Shown here: positions 23,107-30,623 of the stretch, piece after piece
Position numbering within the stretch: the first letter of the stretch is position 1
How the letters are laid out: each line of letters opens with the position of its first letter
Source: CAZHDI01 sp964531285
GTDB taxonomy: Bacteria > Pseudomonadota > Alphaproteobacteria > JAJFIK01
Assembly: GCA_964531285.1 (NCBI GenBank)
Contig: CAZHDI010000035.1
Coordinates: 1-30,623 of the forward strand
Length of the DNA: 30,623 nucleotides
Direction: 5' to 3'
The notes under the pieces: generated by a model
Database searches by the model: none
Told to the model about the DNA's origin: nothing
Seen by the model: the letters and a program-made list of their open reading frames with translations, nothing else
Translations under genes and position numbers: made by a program

Positions 23107-26100
23107 TTGATTATCTCGCATCGCTATCGGTTCATCTTTATCAAGACACGCAAAACAGCGGGCACCAGCGTCGAGATTGCTCTTTCACGCTATTGCGGTC
23201 CGGAAGATGTGCTAACGCCGACCACACCGGAAGATGAGCTGACGCGGGCCGATCTCGGCATTTTTCCGCGCCATTACGCACGCTGGCCCCTCAGCATGGT
23301 CGTCGGCAGCGGCTTCAACCTGCATGAATACTGGCCGCGCGCCAATAAGCTGATCGGCAAGCTCGGTATGCGCCGGTTCCGCCAGCACGGCACGGCGGCC
23401 GAGGTGGCCCGGTCCATCAATCCGTCGATCTGGAACGATTACTACAAGTTCACCATCGAGCGCGACCCGCTGGACCGGATCGTCTCCCGGTTCTACTGGG
23501 ACCTGTCCAACGGGCGGTGCCGCTCGCTGGAGGACTTCTTCGAACGCTCCGCCTTCGATTCCAATTTCGACATCTATGCCATCGACGGTCAGCCGGCGGT
23601 CGACAAGATCATCCGCTTTGACCAACTCGCCGAGGAAGTGCGGGACGTGTGCAGCCATCTGGGCATTCCCTATGACGGCTGGATGCCGCGCGCCAAATCC
23701 GGTTTGCGCCGCGACAAGAAATCCTGGCGCGATCTTCTGAATGAGGCGCAGATCCGGCGCGTGGTCCAGGAATCGGCACGCGAATACGAAGTCATGCGCC
23801 AGCTTGGCGCGCCGATCCCGCCCGAAGCGGAGCAGTTCCTCGCTGGTCTGGGGGCGGACGATGTTGTGGTGCAGCCCGCTGCGGCCAGCCGCATGCCGCC
23901 CGCCGCTCCGCTTTTTGACGATAGGGACGAACCATCCGGCGATCGCGGTTTTGAGTCCCGCGATGTCGATGGGTTCGAGGACGATACCGGTGACCGGCGC
24001 GGTGGCGGCGGCTTTGGCCGGGCGCCGCGCTTTGTCGATGACCTTGACGAGGCGCCGGAGCCCGCTCGCCAATTCGCACCCGAACCGGCCCAAACGGAAC
24101 CGGCCCAAACCGAACCGGCACCCTCCGAACGCGGCGGCTGGCTGGCGCGGGCCCGAGGTGCCATGGCCCGGCCGGTGCCCTCGTCGAGCCCCGATCCGGA
24201 TTGGGATGATGCTCAGGAGCAGGAGCGTCCGGCTGCTTTCCAATCCTTCGAGCCTGTCCAGGAGGACCGGCCGGAGCCGGACCGGTGGCGTGACGACGAG
24301 CGGTATGCGGAGGATCCCTCCGGATTTCAAGCCGCGGGTGAGCCGCCGGCACCGGCGCAAGAGGAGGCGGGCTATGAGCCGCCCGCCCAGGATGATCCGC
24401 ATCCGTCGCAGGCCTTTGGTCAGGCGCCCGAGCGTGATCCCTGGGGCGACCGGGACGAGGACCCCCAGCCCCATGAGACGCAAAGCGAGCCGTGGGCGCA
24501 GGCCGAGCCGGCACCATGGGACACGCCGCAACCGGTTGACCATGTCGGTGTACCGGACCGCGACGAGGATCGTGATGGCGATCGCGGGCAGGGCGGCGGC
24601 GGCTCCGGTGGCTGGCTGGCGCGTGCGCGGGCGCGGCTGACCGGGCAGCCGGCGGATGAGGCGCAAGCCGCCGACGAGATCCGCCAGGACTTGTGGGTGG
24701 CGCCCGATGAGCAGGATCGGGCGGACACGCCGCCCGCGGCGGCCGATCCTGCGGTGGAGGACGACCGTCAGCCGTCCGGTGGTGGCGGTTGGTTGGCCCG
24801 GGCGCGGGCGCGCCTGTCGGGGCGTGCCGCAGCGCAGCCCGCCACTGACCAGGACGCCGAGGTGGAGCCTGCGCAGGACTCTACGCCGTGGACGTCCTAT
24901 TCGGACGCGCCCTCGGACGAGGGGGCTGATGGGACGGAGCAGGCGGACGAGGGCATCGCCGCCCTGCGCGAGCCGGAAGATCATGAGGACACCGACCGCT
25001 GGCTCGCCCGGGCGCGGGCTTCGCTCGATGCGGACTCGTCCCGGGATGAAGAGCCGGCCGGACCGGAAAGCGGTGACGCCCAATCGGGTCAGGGTGCATC
25101 GCCCGTGCCCGACTGGCTGCGCGATGAGTCAGACGATTTCGATGACGATGAATTCCGTACGCAGATTTTCTCCAATGAGGATCTCGAGGCCATTGAAACC
25201 GGGACGGACAGTCTGGATCAACTCGTTGGTGAAGATGCTCAACCGGCCCAGGGCACACCGATTGAAGGGGCCGTTACGGTCGATGCGCAAAGCGTTCTGA
25301 CCCCGGCGCCGCTCGGCATGCAGGCCGGGGGCGCCAGCGGTTACGGCGCCGATCCGTTCCCGGATATCCAAAGCGGCGGTTCCGGCGTCATGGTCGAGAC
25401 GGCCGCGCCGCGCACCGACGAGGCCGTGCCGCTGCGCGAGCAGCGCCCTGCTGAACAGGCGGTGCCCGAGACGGCCACGGCACATCGCGAGATGGACGAA
25501 GCCGCGCGGTCGCTGCGCGAGGCGTTGGCCGGGCTCAATGACGCTCCTCCGCCCACCCCCAACCCGGTACCCGCCAACCCGGCCCCCAAGAGTGAAGCGT
25601 CTGCGCCGCCGGCCCAGCCGTCGCCTGCCGCCGAAGCGGTGCCGGACGCCAAGGCGGAACCGGCCGACCCGCCCAAGGCGGCCAAACCCTCGTTGCAGCC
25701 GCCGGCCTGGCTTCTTGAAGATGATGACGACTGGCCGCTGGCGGATACGCCGGATGAGCCGCCCGCGAAGGCGCCCGAGGAAACCTGGGCGCTGGCGGAT
25801 GATGTCGCCAAACGGCTCGGGATCGGCCAGCAGGAGCAGCCTCGGCCCACCGCGCCGCCGGCTCCGTCGGCTGTGCCCGCGGTACCTGCGCCACGACCGG
25901 CGGCCCCGCAACAGCCCGCACCGCCGGTTGTCGAACGCCCGATGGCCACCGCGCCGAAACCGGCTGCCCCTAAGCCTTCGGCACCGGCAGCACCGCCCCC
26001 GCGGGCGCCTGCATCCCGGCCTCCGGCCGCGGCACGACCGGCCGCACCGGCGCCACAAGCCGCCGCGCCGCAAAAGCCGGTTACACCGCCTGCGGAGCGT

Positions 26101-26937
26101 CCGGCTGTCGCGGCGCCGAAACCTGCCGCCTCGCAGCCTGCGCAAGAAAGGCCCGCTGCACAGCCGCCAGCACCGAAGCGGCCGGCCGCCCGGACAGCCC
26201 TTGCGGCCGACCGTCCCGATATGCGCCCGCCCGCGCCGCAGCGCCCGGCGCCGCAACCTGCGCGCCCCGGGCCGTCGTCGTCAGACCGTCCGGCTGCCGA
26301 CCGTCCTATCGCGGATCGTCCTGCCGTCGCCGCACCGCCACCGTCCCGCCCGCAGCCGCAGGTCAACGGTGCGGCCCGTCCCGCCGCGCCGGTGCCTGAA
26401 CGCCCGGCGGCACCGCAACGCTCCAGCCTGCCGAAACGCCCGGCCGTGCCGCGCCCGGGTCCGGTACCGCGCACGCCGCCGCCGGTGACGCCCTCCGGCC
26501 CGCGCCCCCGGAGTGAGGCGCCTCTGCGTCCTCAGGCCGCCGATGCCGTGCCGCGCATGCCGTCGCTGACCACGGGGACCGAACCGCGCGCACTGCCGAC
26601 ACTCGACCGGGCCACGGGCGTGCCCACGCGCAAGCCGGCCCCGGCGCCGGTGCCGCAACCGCCGGTGCGCGAAGCGGCGCCTGAAACCGTGCCGCAGGTG
26701 CCGTTGTCACGGGAGCAGCGCGCGGATCTCGCCCCGCCGCTCCCGAGCCGGACGCGGCCCAAGGTGGCTCCGGCCGCGCCGCGGATCATGCCGGTCAAGC
26801 CCGCGGTGCCCAAGCCCGCACCCATCGGTGCGCGTGATGAGGACGACAAGCCGCCGCCGCTGCGCCCGGGCATGGTCAAGGGCACACGGACCGGCTGGGC
26901 CTTTGTCATTCCCGATACGGACGAAAAAAAGGGTTGA
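23107..26937 (+). CDS. Sulfotransferase-like domain with about 1000-residue disordered tail
   Basis: A 1276-residue protein. The TTG at 23107 is the likely start: AGGGG stands eight bases upstream and IISHRYRFIFIKTRKTAGTS begins the domain at once. An ATG frame from 23014 is open but looks non-coding. Residues 1 to about 250 resemble bacterial sulfotransferases: the phosphosulfate loop FIKTRKTAGTS (11-21) and the 3'-phosphate motif ERDPLDRIVSRFY, with Arg119, Arg124, Ser127 and Tyr130. These enzymes use PAPS; the acceptor is unknown. Residues 251-1276 are acidic and Pro/Ala-rich, with no recognised fold. Four GWLARAR-type repeats have Trp at 345, 503, 562 and 632, and a DWLRDE variant is at 669-674. 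Residues 850-1235 are mainly Pro/Ala/Arg. The final LRPGMVKGTRTGWAFVIPD looks structured. Normal sulfotransferases end near 230-300 residues. Confidence 0.8.
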   Translation: MIISHRYRFIFIKTRKTAGTSVEIALSRYCGPEDVLTPTTPEDELTRADLGIFPRHYARWPLSMVVGSGFNLHEYWPRANKLIGKLGMRRFRQHGTAAEVARSINPSIWNDYYKFTIERDPLDRIVSRFYWDLSNGRCRSLEDFFERSAFDSNFDIYAIDGQPAVDKIIRFDQLAEEVRDVCSHLGIPYDGWMPRAKSGLRRDKKSWRDLLNEAQIRRVVQESAREYEVMRQLGAPIPPEAEQFLAGLGADDVVVQPAAASRMPPAAPLFDDRDEPSGDRGFESRDVDGFEDDTGDRRGGGGFGRAPRFVDDLDEAPEPARQFAPEPAQTEPAQTEPAPSERGGWLARARGAMARPVPSSSPDPDWDDAQEQERPAAFQSFEPVQEDRPEPDRWRDDERYAEDPSGFQAAGEPPAPAQEEAGYEPPAQDDPHPSQAFGQAPERDPWGDRDEDPQPHETQSEPWAQAEPAPWDTPQPVDHVGVPDRDEDRDGDRGQGGGGSGGWLARARARLTGQPADEAQAADEIRQDLWVAPDEQDRADTPPAAADPAVEDDRQPSGGGGWLARARARLSGRAAAQPATDQDAEVEPAQDSTPWTSYSDAPSDEGADGTEQADEGIAALREPEDHEDTDRWLARARASLDADSSRDEEPAGPESGDAQSGQGASPVPDWLRDESDDFDDDEFRTQIFSNEDLEAIETGTDSLDQLVGEDAQPAQGTPIEGAVTVDAQSVLTPAPLGMQAGGASGYGADPFPDIQSGGSGVMVETAAPRTDEAVPLREQRPAEQAVPETATAHREMDEAARSLREALAGLNDAPPPTPNPVPANPAPKSEASAPPAQPSPAAEAVPDAKAEPADPPKAAKPSLQPPAWLLEDDDDWPLADTPDEPPAKAPEETWALADDVAKRLGIGQQEQPRPTAPPAPSAVPAVPAPRPAAPQQPAPPVVERPMATAPKPAAPKPSAPAAPPPRAPASRPPAAARPAAPAPQAAAPQKPVTPPAERPAVAAPKPAASQPAQERPAAQPPAPKRPAARTALAADRPDMRPPAPQRPAPQPARPGPSSSDRPAADRPIADRPAVAAPPPSRPQPQVNGAARPAAPVPERPAAPQRSSLPKRPAVPRPGPVPRTPPPVTPSGPRPRSEAPLRPQAADAVPRMPSLTTGTEPRALPTLDRATGVPTRKPAPAPVPQPPVREAAPETVPQVPLSREQRADLAPPLPSRTRPKVAPAAPRIMPVKPAVPKPAPIGARDEDDKPPPLRPGMVKGTRTGWAFVIPDTDEKKG
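24082..24126 (+). repeat. 15-bp tandem repeat in tail coding sequence
   Basis: Units at 24082 and 24097 are identical over 14 bases (GAACCGGCCCAAAC) and a third, diverged unit starts at 24112. They encode EPAQT, EPAQT and EPAPS just before the first GWLARAR motif. Confidence 0.8.
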
Positions 26938-27002
26938 GTGTCTTTTTTGGAGGCACGCCGTTTGGCCCCTGTCCGTGAAGGGGAGCGGGCCGGTGATGCC
27001 CT

Positions 27003-27016
27003 ATTTCCAAAAGGAC
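27003..27016. repeat. ATTTCCAAAAGGAC motif, second copy
   Basis: The 14-bp sequence ATTTCCAAAAGGAC occurs here and at 5471-5484. Both copies lie between convergent genes, just beyond 3' ends. It contains the hairpin-capable TCC-AAAA-GGA. Confidence 0.6.
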
Positions 27017-27018
27017 TC

Positions 27019-27777
27019 TCAGAGGCGCTCGATCGCGGCGGGGTCGATCAGCAGCCGCGTGATCGCACCGATTTTTTGTAGCCGGCCCGCGACGCGCACC
27101 GGATCGCCCACGACATCCAGCACGTCCATGTTGACGGCTTCACCCGCCAGCCCCGCCACCACATGGAAGCTGAAATCGTCGCCGCCATGGCGCACCATGA
27201 AGCTGGGCGGAATGCCGCCCCGGATGCACAGGCTGGCACACGCCTTATGGGCCTTGCCTTCGCCCGGCTTCATGACGCCGAGAAAGCATTTGGAATCGAC
27301 GATCTGGCCTTCGAGGGTCACCGCGCCCAGGTCGCGCGGCTCCAGACCGGCCACGCTGACATCCGTCGCGGCGGCACGAATGGCATCGTCTCCCGGGCTC
27401 AACTCGATGAGCCACTGACCGCCGCGCATCACCAGGCGCCCGGTGACGTCCGCCGTCCGGCCGTCAAAGCCTTGTGCCTGGGTCTCGGCAGCAAACTTCC
27501 CGATTGAGACGAGAAGGGCGGTGCGCGCAGGCTCGGTTCCCTCCGCAGGCAGATGGACCACGGGATAGGGCACGAAATCGATGAGCCCGGTCACGGTGCG
27601 CGGCACGACCTCCCAGACCCCGTCACCCGGATCGTCCTGCTGGGTCGCGACCGTGACGGCCAGGGCCCCGGCCGCGCCCACGAGGAACATGGCCACAAGG
27701 AGCATGAGGGTGCGCAGCCCCGCCGGCATGGCGGCATAGCCCACGAAGAAGCGGTCTTTGTCGGATGTGTCAGCCAT
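27019..27777 (-). CDS. Membrane-anchored protein of redox operon, unknown family
   Basis: I cannot name a family. The 252-residue product has one membrane helix (about 22-43) and a C-terminal domain that is probably periplasmic. Its most striking stretch is GQIVDSKCFLGVMKPGEG followed by KACASLCIRGGIPPS, placing Cys164, Cys180 and Cys184 with nearby His177; this could bind a metal, heme or cluster. The start at 27777 overlaps the stop of the upstream Rieske-cytochrome gene by 8 bp (ATGGCTGA), so the two are coupled; an open frame extends to 27798 but offers no better start. It is the last gene of a four-gene operon, and a partner role in electron transfer is inferred from that. Confidence 0.75.
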   Translation of the reverse strand: MADTSDKDRFFVGYAAMPAGLRTLMLLVAMFLVGAAGALAVTVATQQDDPGDGVWEVVPRTVTGLIDFVPYPVVHLPAEGTEPARTALLVSIGKFAAETQAQGFDGRTADVTGRLVMRGGQWLIELSPGDDAIRAAATDVSVAGLEPRDLGAVTLEGQIVDSKCFLGVMKPGEGKAHKACASLCIRGGIPPSFMVRHGGDDFSFHVVAGLAGEAVNMDVLDVVGDPVRVAGRLQKIGAITRLLIDPAAIERL

Positions 27778-28834
27778 GAGCGGCGCCCTCGCTTGCAACC
27801 ACCGCCGGGGCGACAGGCGTGCCGCGCGGCAGGGGAGCCGGGATCACATAGACCGTGCCATCCTCGATCTTGACCCGGTAGGTGTGGATTTTCTCGGTGA
27901 AGGGCGGCGGCGACTGGCCGTCCTCGGGCCGGTATTGGTAGCCGTGCCAGGGACAGGTGATGCACCCGTCGATCACGCGGCCTTCGCCCAGGGGGCCGTT
28001 CTGATGCTGGCACACATTCGAGACCGCCGAGACTTTATCGTCATAGCGGAACACCGCGATGCTCTCGGCGCCCTTGACCGGGATGATCCGCGCCCGGTTC
28101 ATCGGGATATCCGTGACCTTGCCGACCGCCTGCCAGGTATCGCCCGGCGCAATCGCCTTGCTGTCGGTGCCCGCTTCGCGCAATCCCGTTATCAAATGGA
28201 GACTGCCCAGCCAGACCACGCTGGCACCCAGGAGCCACCAATATTCCGGGCCGGTTTCGTCCTGAAGAATGCCCAGGGCGATATGCAGGCAGATCAGCCC
28301 GAACGCCAGATAGACGCCCATATGGAGCGCTTTCCAGACCGGCGCCGACAGGTTGGCAAGCCAGAAGTCGTGACTGGTGGCGGCCATGACGAACAGGATC
28401 ATCAGGGCCACGAAGCCGAGGGACTCGAAGGGAAAGGCGCGCAGATCGGCGTATTGCGTATTGCTGGCGAAGATCGAGACCAGGGGATTGATGGGCCCGC
28501 CCGCGTGATACCAGCCGAGCACCACGATGAAGTGAAACAACAGCACCAGGAAGGTCAGCACGCCGAAATGACGGCGATTGTAGAGCAGCGGCAGAAAGGC
28601 CGGATTGAGCCGGGCGAGGGGACCGATAGACAGGATCATCACCAGCATGAGAAACCCGCAGGTCCCGAAGGCCCGAATGAGCAGGATCGGAAACTGGACA
28701 GCGCGGTCGGGCGGTGCGGTCACCAGGCTCACCCCGATGAACAGGCCGATAAACAGCACCACGCCCACACCCAGCAGGGCGTCGTAGGCCTTTTTATTGG
28801 CATTCCACAGAATGGCTTGATATCCGGCGGCCAT
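27770..28834 (-). CDS. Ferric-reductase-like membrane cytochrome fused to Rieske domain
   Basis: A 354-residue inner-membrane protein with two modules. Residues 15-220 hold about six helices of the ferric-reductase-like type, with candidate heme b ligands His89, His101, His171 and His184. Residues about 232-335 form a Rieske domain: Cys275-x-His277, sixteen residues, Cys294-x-x-His297 (CQHQ and CPWHGYQ), the exact [2Fe-2S] pattern. Electrons could pass between the cluster and membrane heme. No FAD- or NAD-binding domain is present, unlike classical ferric reductases or NADPH oxidases, so the electron partner must be separate. AAAAGGGA precedes the start. It lies in an operon with two small membrane proteins upstream and a cysteine-bearing protein downstream, divergent from a Rieske-FMN enzyme. 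Confidence 0.88.
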   Translation of the reverse strand: MAAGYQAILWNANKKAYDALLGVGVVLFIGLFIGVSLVTAPPDRAVQFPILLIRAFGTCGFLMLVMILSIGPLARLNPAFLPLLYNRRHFGVLTFLVLLFHFIVVLGWYHAGGPINPLVSIFASNTQYADLRAFPFESLGFVALMILFVMAATSHDFWLANLSAPVWKALHMGVYLAFGLICLHIALGILQDETGPEYWWLLGASVVWLGSLHLITGLREAGTDSKAIAPGDTWQAVGKVTDIPMNRARIIPVKGAESIAVFRYDDKVSAVSNVCQHQNGPLGEGRVIDGCITCPWHGYQYRPEDGQSPPPFTEKIHTYRVKIEDGTVYVIPAPLPRGTPVAPAVVASEGAAHG

Positions 28835-28894
28835 GGGGTCGGTCCCTTTTCAGTAAGCGCCCAGCGCGCGACAGCGTCTGAGTGCGGATGGCCG

Positions 28895-29032
28895 TCAGCG
28901 CGGCAGGCTGTCGGTCACCGGCACCACCGGCTGTTCGACCCGTGCGCCATGGGCGACATAAAGGCCCGCGAGCACGAGCGGAAGAAGAATGAGCCACATG
29001 AGCAGGTGGGACCGGCGATGGGCACGTTTCAT
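28895..29032 (-). CDS. 45-residue single-helix membrane protein
   Basis: A short open frame encoding MKRAHRRSH, a hydrophobic helix (about 10-27), and a tail with RVEQPVVPVTDSLPR. The basic N-terminus predicts a cytoplasmic start and a periplasmic C-terminus. Its ATG lies one base after the stop of the upstream 70-residue gene (TGA-G-ATG), a typical coupling arrangement, and the Rieske-cytochrome gene follows 60 bp later. No family is recognised; it may be a small subunit of the membrane redox complex. Support comes from position, topology and coupling. Confidence 0.6.
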   Translation of the reverse strand: MKRAHRRSHLLMWLILLPLVLAGLYVAHGARVEQPVVPVTDSLPR

Positions 29033-29033
29033 C

Positions 29034-29246
29034 TCAGTCCTCCGTCCGGCCGCGCAGCCAGATCACGGCCATCAACGGCCACAAAAGCATGGATCCAGGC
29101 ACCAGCAGCGCACGCACGGACAGCTTCGCGCCGCGCGCGGCGGGGTCAACGCGGCCCAGCCCGAGACTGACAAACAGAATGGCGAACACCAGCCCGGCCG
29201 CAGAATAAAGGCCGAGCCCGGTCACGATCGTTTCGGCTGTCGACAT
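29034..29246 (-). CDS. 70-residue two-helix membrane protein
   Basis: A 70-residue protein with two predicted helices (about 10-31 and 45-65) joined by a basic loop (RVDPAARGAK). AGGGAGGGG stands nine bases before the start at 29246, a strong site, so it is probably the first gene of the minus-strand redox operon. No family is recognised. It is followed one base later by the 45-residue gene. A role as small subunit or assembly factor for the Rieske-cytochrome is inferred from the operon alone. Confidence 0.7.
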   Translation of the reverse strand: MSTAETIVTGLGLYSAAGLVFAILFVSLGLGRVDPAARGAKLSVRALLVPGSMLLWPLMAVIWLRGRTED

Positions 29247-29413
29247 CGCGTCCAGCCCCTCCCTCTCATCTCTGCCCGCAGCTTAGCCGATTTGGCCGCC
29301 CGCGCAGCCCTTGACCGGATCACAAATTTGCGCGCATGACGGTTCCTGTCTTGCCCCTGCGTGCCGGTTCATGCCCTCTGGCGCGGATTTTCATAACCCA
29401 AAGGACCGAAACC

Positions 29414-30623
29414 ATGGTGAACACGGTTGCCGTTGCGCGCTGGGATGATCTGGAAGACCGCAAACCGGCCTATGCCTGCGTGGCCAATGTCGATCTGGTC
29501 GTCATCCGGTTCGACGATAGCGTGTCGGTCCTTTATGGGCGCTGCCTGCACCGGGGGGCACTGCTGGCCGACGGCTTCGTGCGCGGCGAGGATCTGATCT
29601 GCGGGGTGCATAACTGGGACTACCGGTATGAGACGGGCGTGAGCGCCTACAACAACGAAGAGGTGCTCGAAAAGTTCTCTGCCTGGATCGAGAACGGGTC
29701 GGTGCTGGTCGATGAAGACGAGATCGCGGCCTGGGAGCGCGACAATCCCCAACCCTTCGACCGGTCGGCCTATCTCGGCCTTTATGCCGATACCCATCCG
29801 GCGCCGGAAGAACCGCACACCAAGCTCATTCAGGAACTGGCGCGCAACGGCCTCAAAAATGTTGGCCATCACGGGCCGGTCGACGCCATGGGCGTGCCTT
29901 ACGATCAACTGCCGCTTTGGGACGATTTGCAATTCGTGACCGCGCAACTTCACCGCCCGCCGCTTCTCGATGAGGACCCTGTTGAGACCGGCGTGGTCAT
30001 CGGTCCGCGTGCGGCCAAACCGCTGGCTCTGAAAATACCGCTGTTCGTGTCCGACATGAGCTTCGGCGCGCTGTCCGAGGAAGCCAAGATCGCGCTGGCC
30101 AAAGGCGCCCATGATGCCGGAACGGGGATCTGCTCGGGCGAGGGCGGCATGCTGCCCGAAGAGCAGGAAGCCAACGGCCGGTATTTCTACGAACTGGCGT
30201 CGGCCCGGTTCGGCTTCACCTGGGACAAGCTCGCCAAGGTCCAGGCATTCCATTTCAAAGGCGGACAGGCGGCCAAGACCGGCACCGGCGGGCACCTGCC
30301 GGGGCCGAAAGTCACCGGCAAGATCGCGGAGGTCCGTGGGCTGAACGAAGGCGAGGCGGCGATTTCCCCGGCGCGGTTTCCCGAATGGACCGAACCGTCT
30401 CAGATCAAGGCGTTTGCGGATGACGTGCGCTCGCGCACCGGCGGCATTCCCATCGGCTACAAGCTCTCGGCCCAGCACATCGAGAAGGATATCGATGCCG
30501 CGCTCGAGGTCGGCGTCGATTACATCATTCTGGACGGGCGGGGCGGCGGGACCGGCGCGGCGCCGCTAATGTTCCGCGATCATATTTCGGTTCCGACCAT
30601 TCCCGCGCTGGCGCGGGCGCGCC
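29414..30623 (+). CDS. Rieske-glutamate synthase (FMN) domain fusion, 3'-truncated
   Basis: The frame is open to the window end; 403 residues are visible. Residues 1 to about 95 form a Rieske domain with Cys44-x-His46, sixteen residues, Cys63-x-x-His66 (CLHR and CGVHNWDY). From about residue 100 it matches the FMN-binding central domain of glutamate synthases and related oxidoreductases: PLFVSDMSFGALS, GTGICSGEGGML, FKGGQAAKTGTGGHLPG and DGRGGGTGAAP. The iron-sulfur cysteines normally near this domain's end lie beyond the window. It lacks the glutamine amidotransferase domain, so it is not a full GltB, and its true substrate is unclear. AAGGA precedes the ATG at a good distance. It diverges from the four-gene membrane redox operon across 167 bp. 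Confidence 0.88.
   Translation, partial: MVNTVAVARWDDLEDRKPAYACVANVDLVVIRFDDSVSVLYGRCLHRGALLADGFVRGEDLICGVHNWDYRYETGVSAYNNEEVLEKFSAWIENGSVLVDEDEIAAWERDNPQPFDRSAYLGLYADTHPAPEEPHTKLIQELARNGLKNVGHHGPVDAMGVPYDQLPLWDDLQFVTAQLHRPPLLDEDPVETGVVIGPRAAKPLALKIPLFVSDMSFGALSEEAKIALAKGAHDAGTGICSGEGGMLPEEQEANGRYFYELASARFGFTWDKLAKVQAFHFKGGQAAKTGTGGHLPGPKVTGKIAEVRGLNEGEAAISPARFPEWTEPSQIKAFADDVRSRTGGIPIGYKLSAQHIEKDIDAALEVGVDYIILDGRGGGTGAAPLMFRDHISVPTIPALARAR

Noticed and set aside
24082..25020. Repeats in the tail as a CRISPR or mobile element
   Set aside because: They are in-frame protein motifs of varying sequence and spacing inside one continuous gene.
23212..25083. 623-codon minus-strand frame over the sulfotransferase gene
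   Set aside because: Arg/Leu/Gly-rich shadow without motifs. Similar frames at 25129-26474 were also rejected.
27758..29170. 470-codon plus-strand frame over the redox operon
   Set aside because: Highly charged shadow of hydrophobic genes; the sense strand has Rieske motifs and ribosome sites.
29294..29310. Second FNR-type box in the divergent redox promoter (TTGACCGGATCAC)
   Set aside because: The half-sites are five, not six, bases apart and the outer positions do not fit the consensus.

Overview
The window is GC-rich, densely coded chromosomal DNA of an alphaproteobacterium. The support is an alphaproteobacterial-type dihydroorotase, a Usg-family protein, a split cytochrome c maturation operon (ccmABCDE), two large TonB-dependent receptors of the 'VTAQK' type common in Caulobacterales, Maricaulales, Hyphomonadaceae and sphingomonads, and a perfect FNR/FixK-type box. 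The genus cannot be named from sequence alone. No rRNA, tRNA, CRISPR array, insertion sequence or phage gene was seen.

Layout. 1-1173: 3' part of a dihydroorotase. 1157-4549 (minus): a three-gene gtr-like module for lipid-linked sugar transfer (GtrB-like glycosyltransferase, GtrA-like flippase, large polytopic GT-C-like protein). 4550-6047: an OmpW-type porin behind an FNR box, then a lone usg gene and a CIRCE-like inverted repeat. 6048-8314: a LysE-type exporter and an acetolactate-synthase-like ThDP enzyme. 8370-10485 (minus): a small membrane protein and an acyl-CoA ligase. 10609-13455: ccmABCDE, four of the five genes joined by ATGA overlaps. 13479-16081: a family-3 solute-binding-like protein divergent from a DUF3011 lipoprotein. 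16499-22479: two tandem paralogous TonB-dependent receptors, each with its own regulatory leader and terminator. 22574-22951 (minus): hisI. 23107-26937: a sulfotransferase-like domain followed by about 1000 residues of low-complexity sequence. 27019-29246 (minus): a four-gene membrane redox operon. 29414-30623: a Rieske/glutamate-synthase-domain protein cut by the window edge.

How the genes may work together. Ccm proteins carry heme to periplasmic c-type cytochromes, and the FNR box before ompW points to oxygen-responsive control nearby. The two receptors share a 24-bp spaced motif in their leaders, which suggests a common regulator, perhaps of metal supply. The right end pairs a b-type-heme/Rieske membrane protein and three small or unknown membrane-anchored partners with a divergent Rieske-FMN oxidoreductase. 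This is the best candidate here for an undescribed electron-transfer system. The other strong oddities are the sulfotransferase with a giant tail carrying four GWLARAR-type repeats, and the CIRCE-like element with no chaperone gene beside it.
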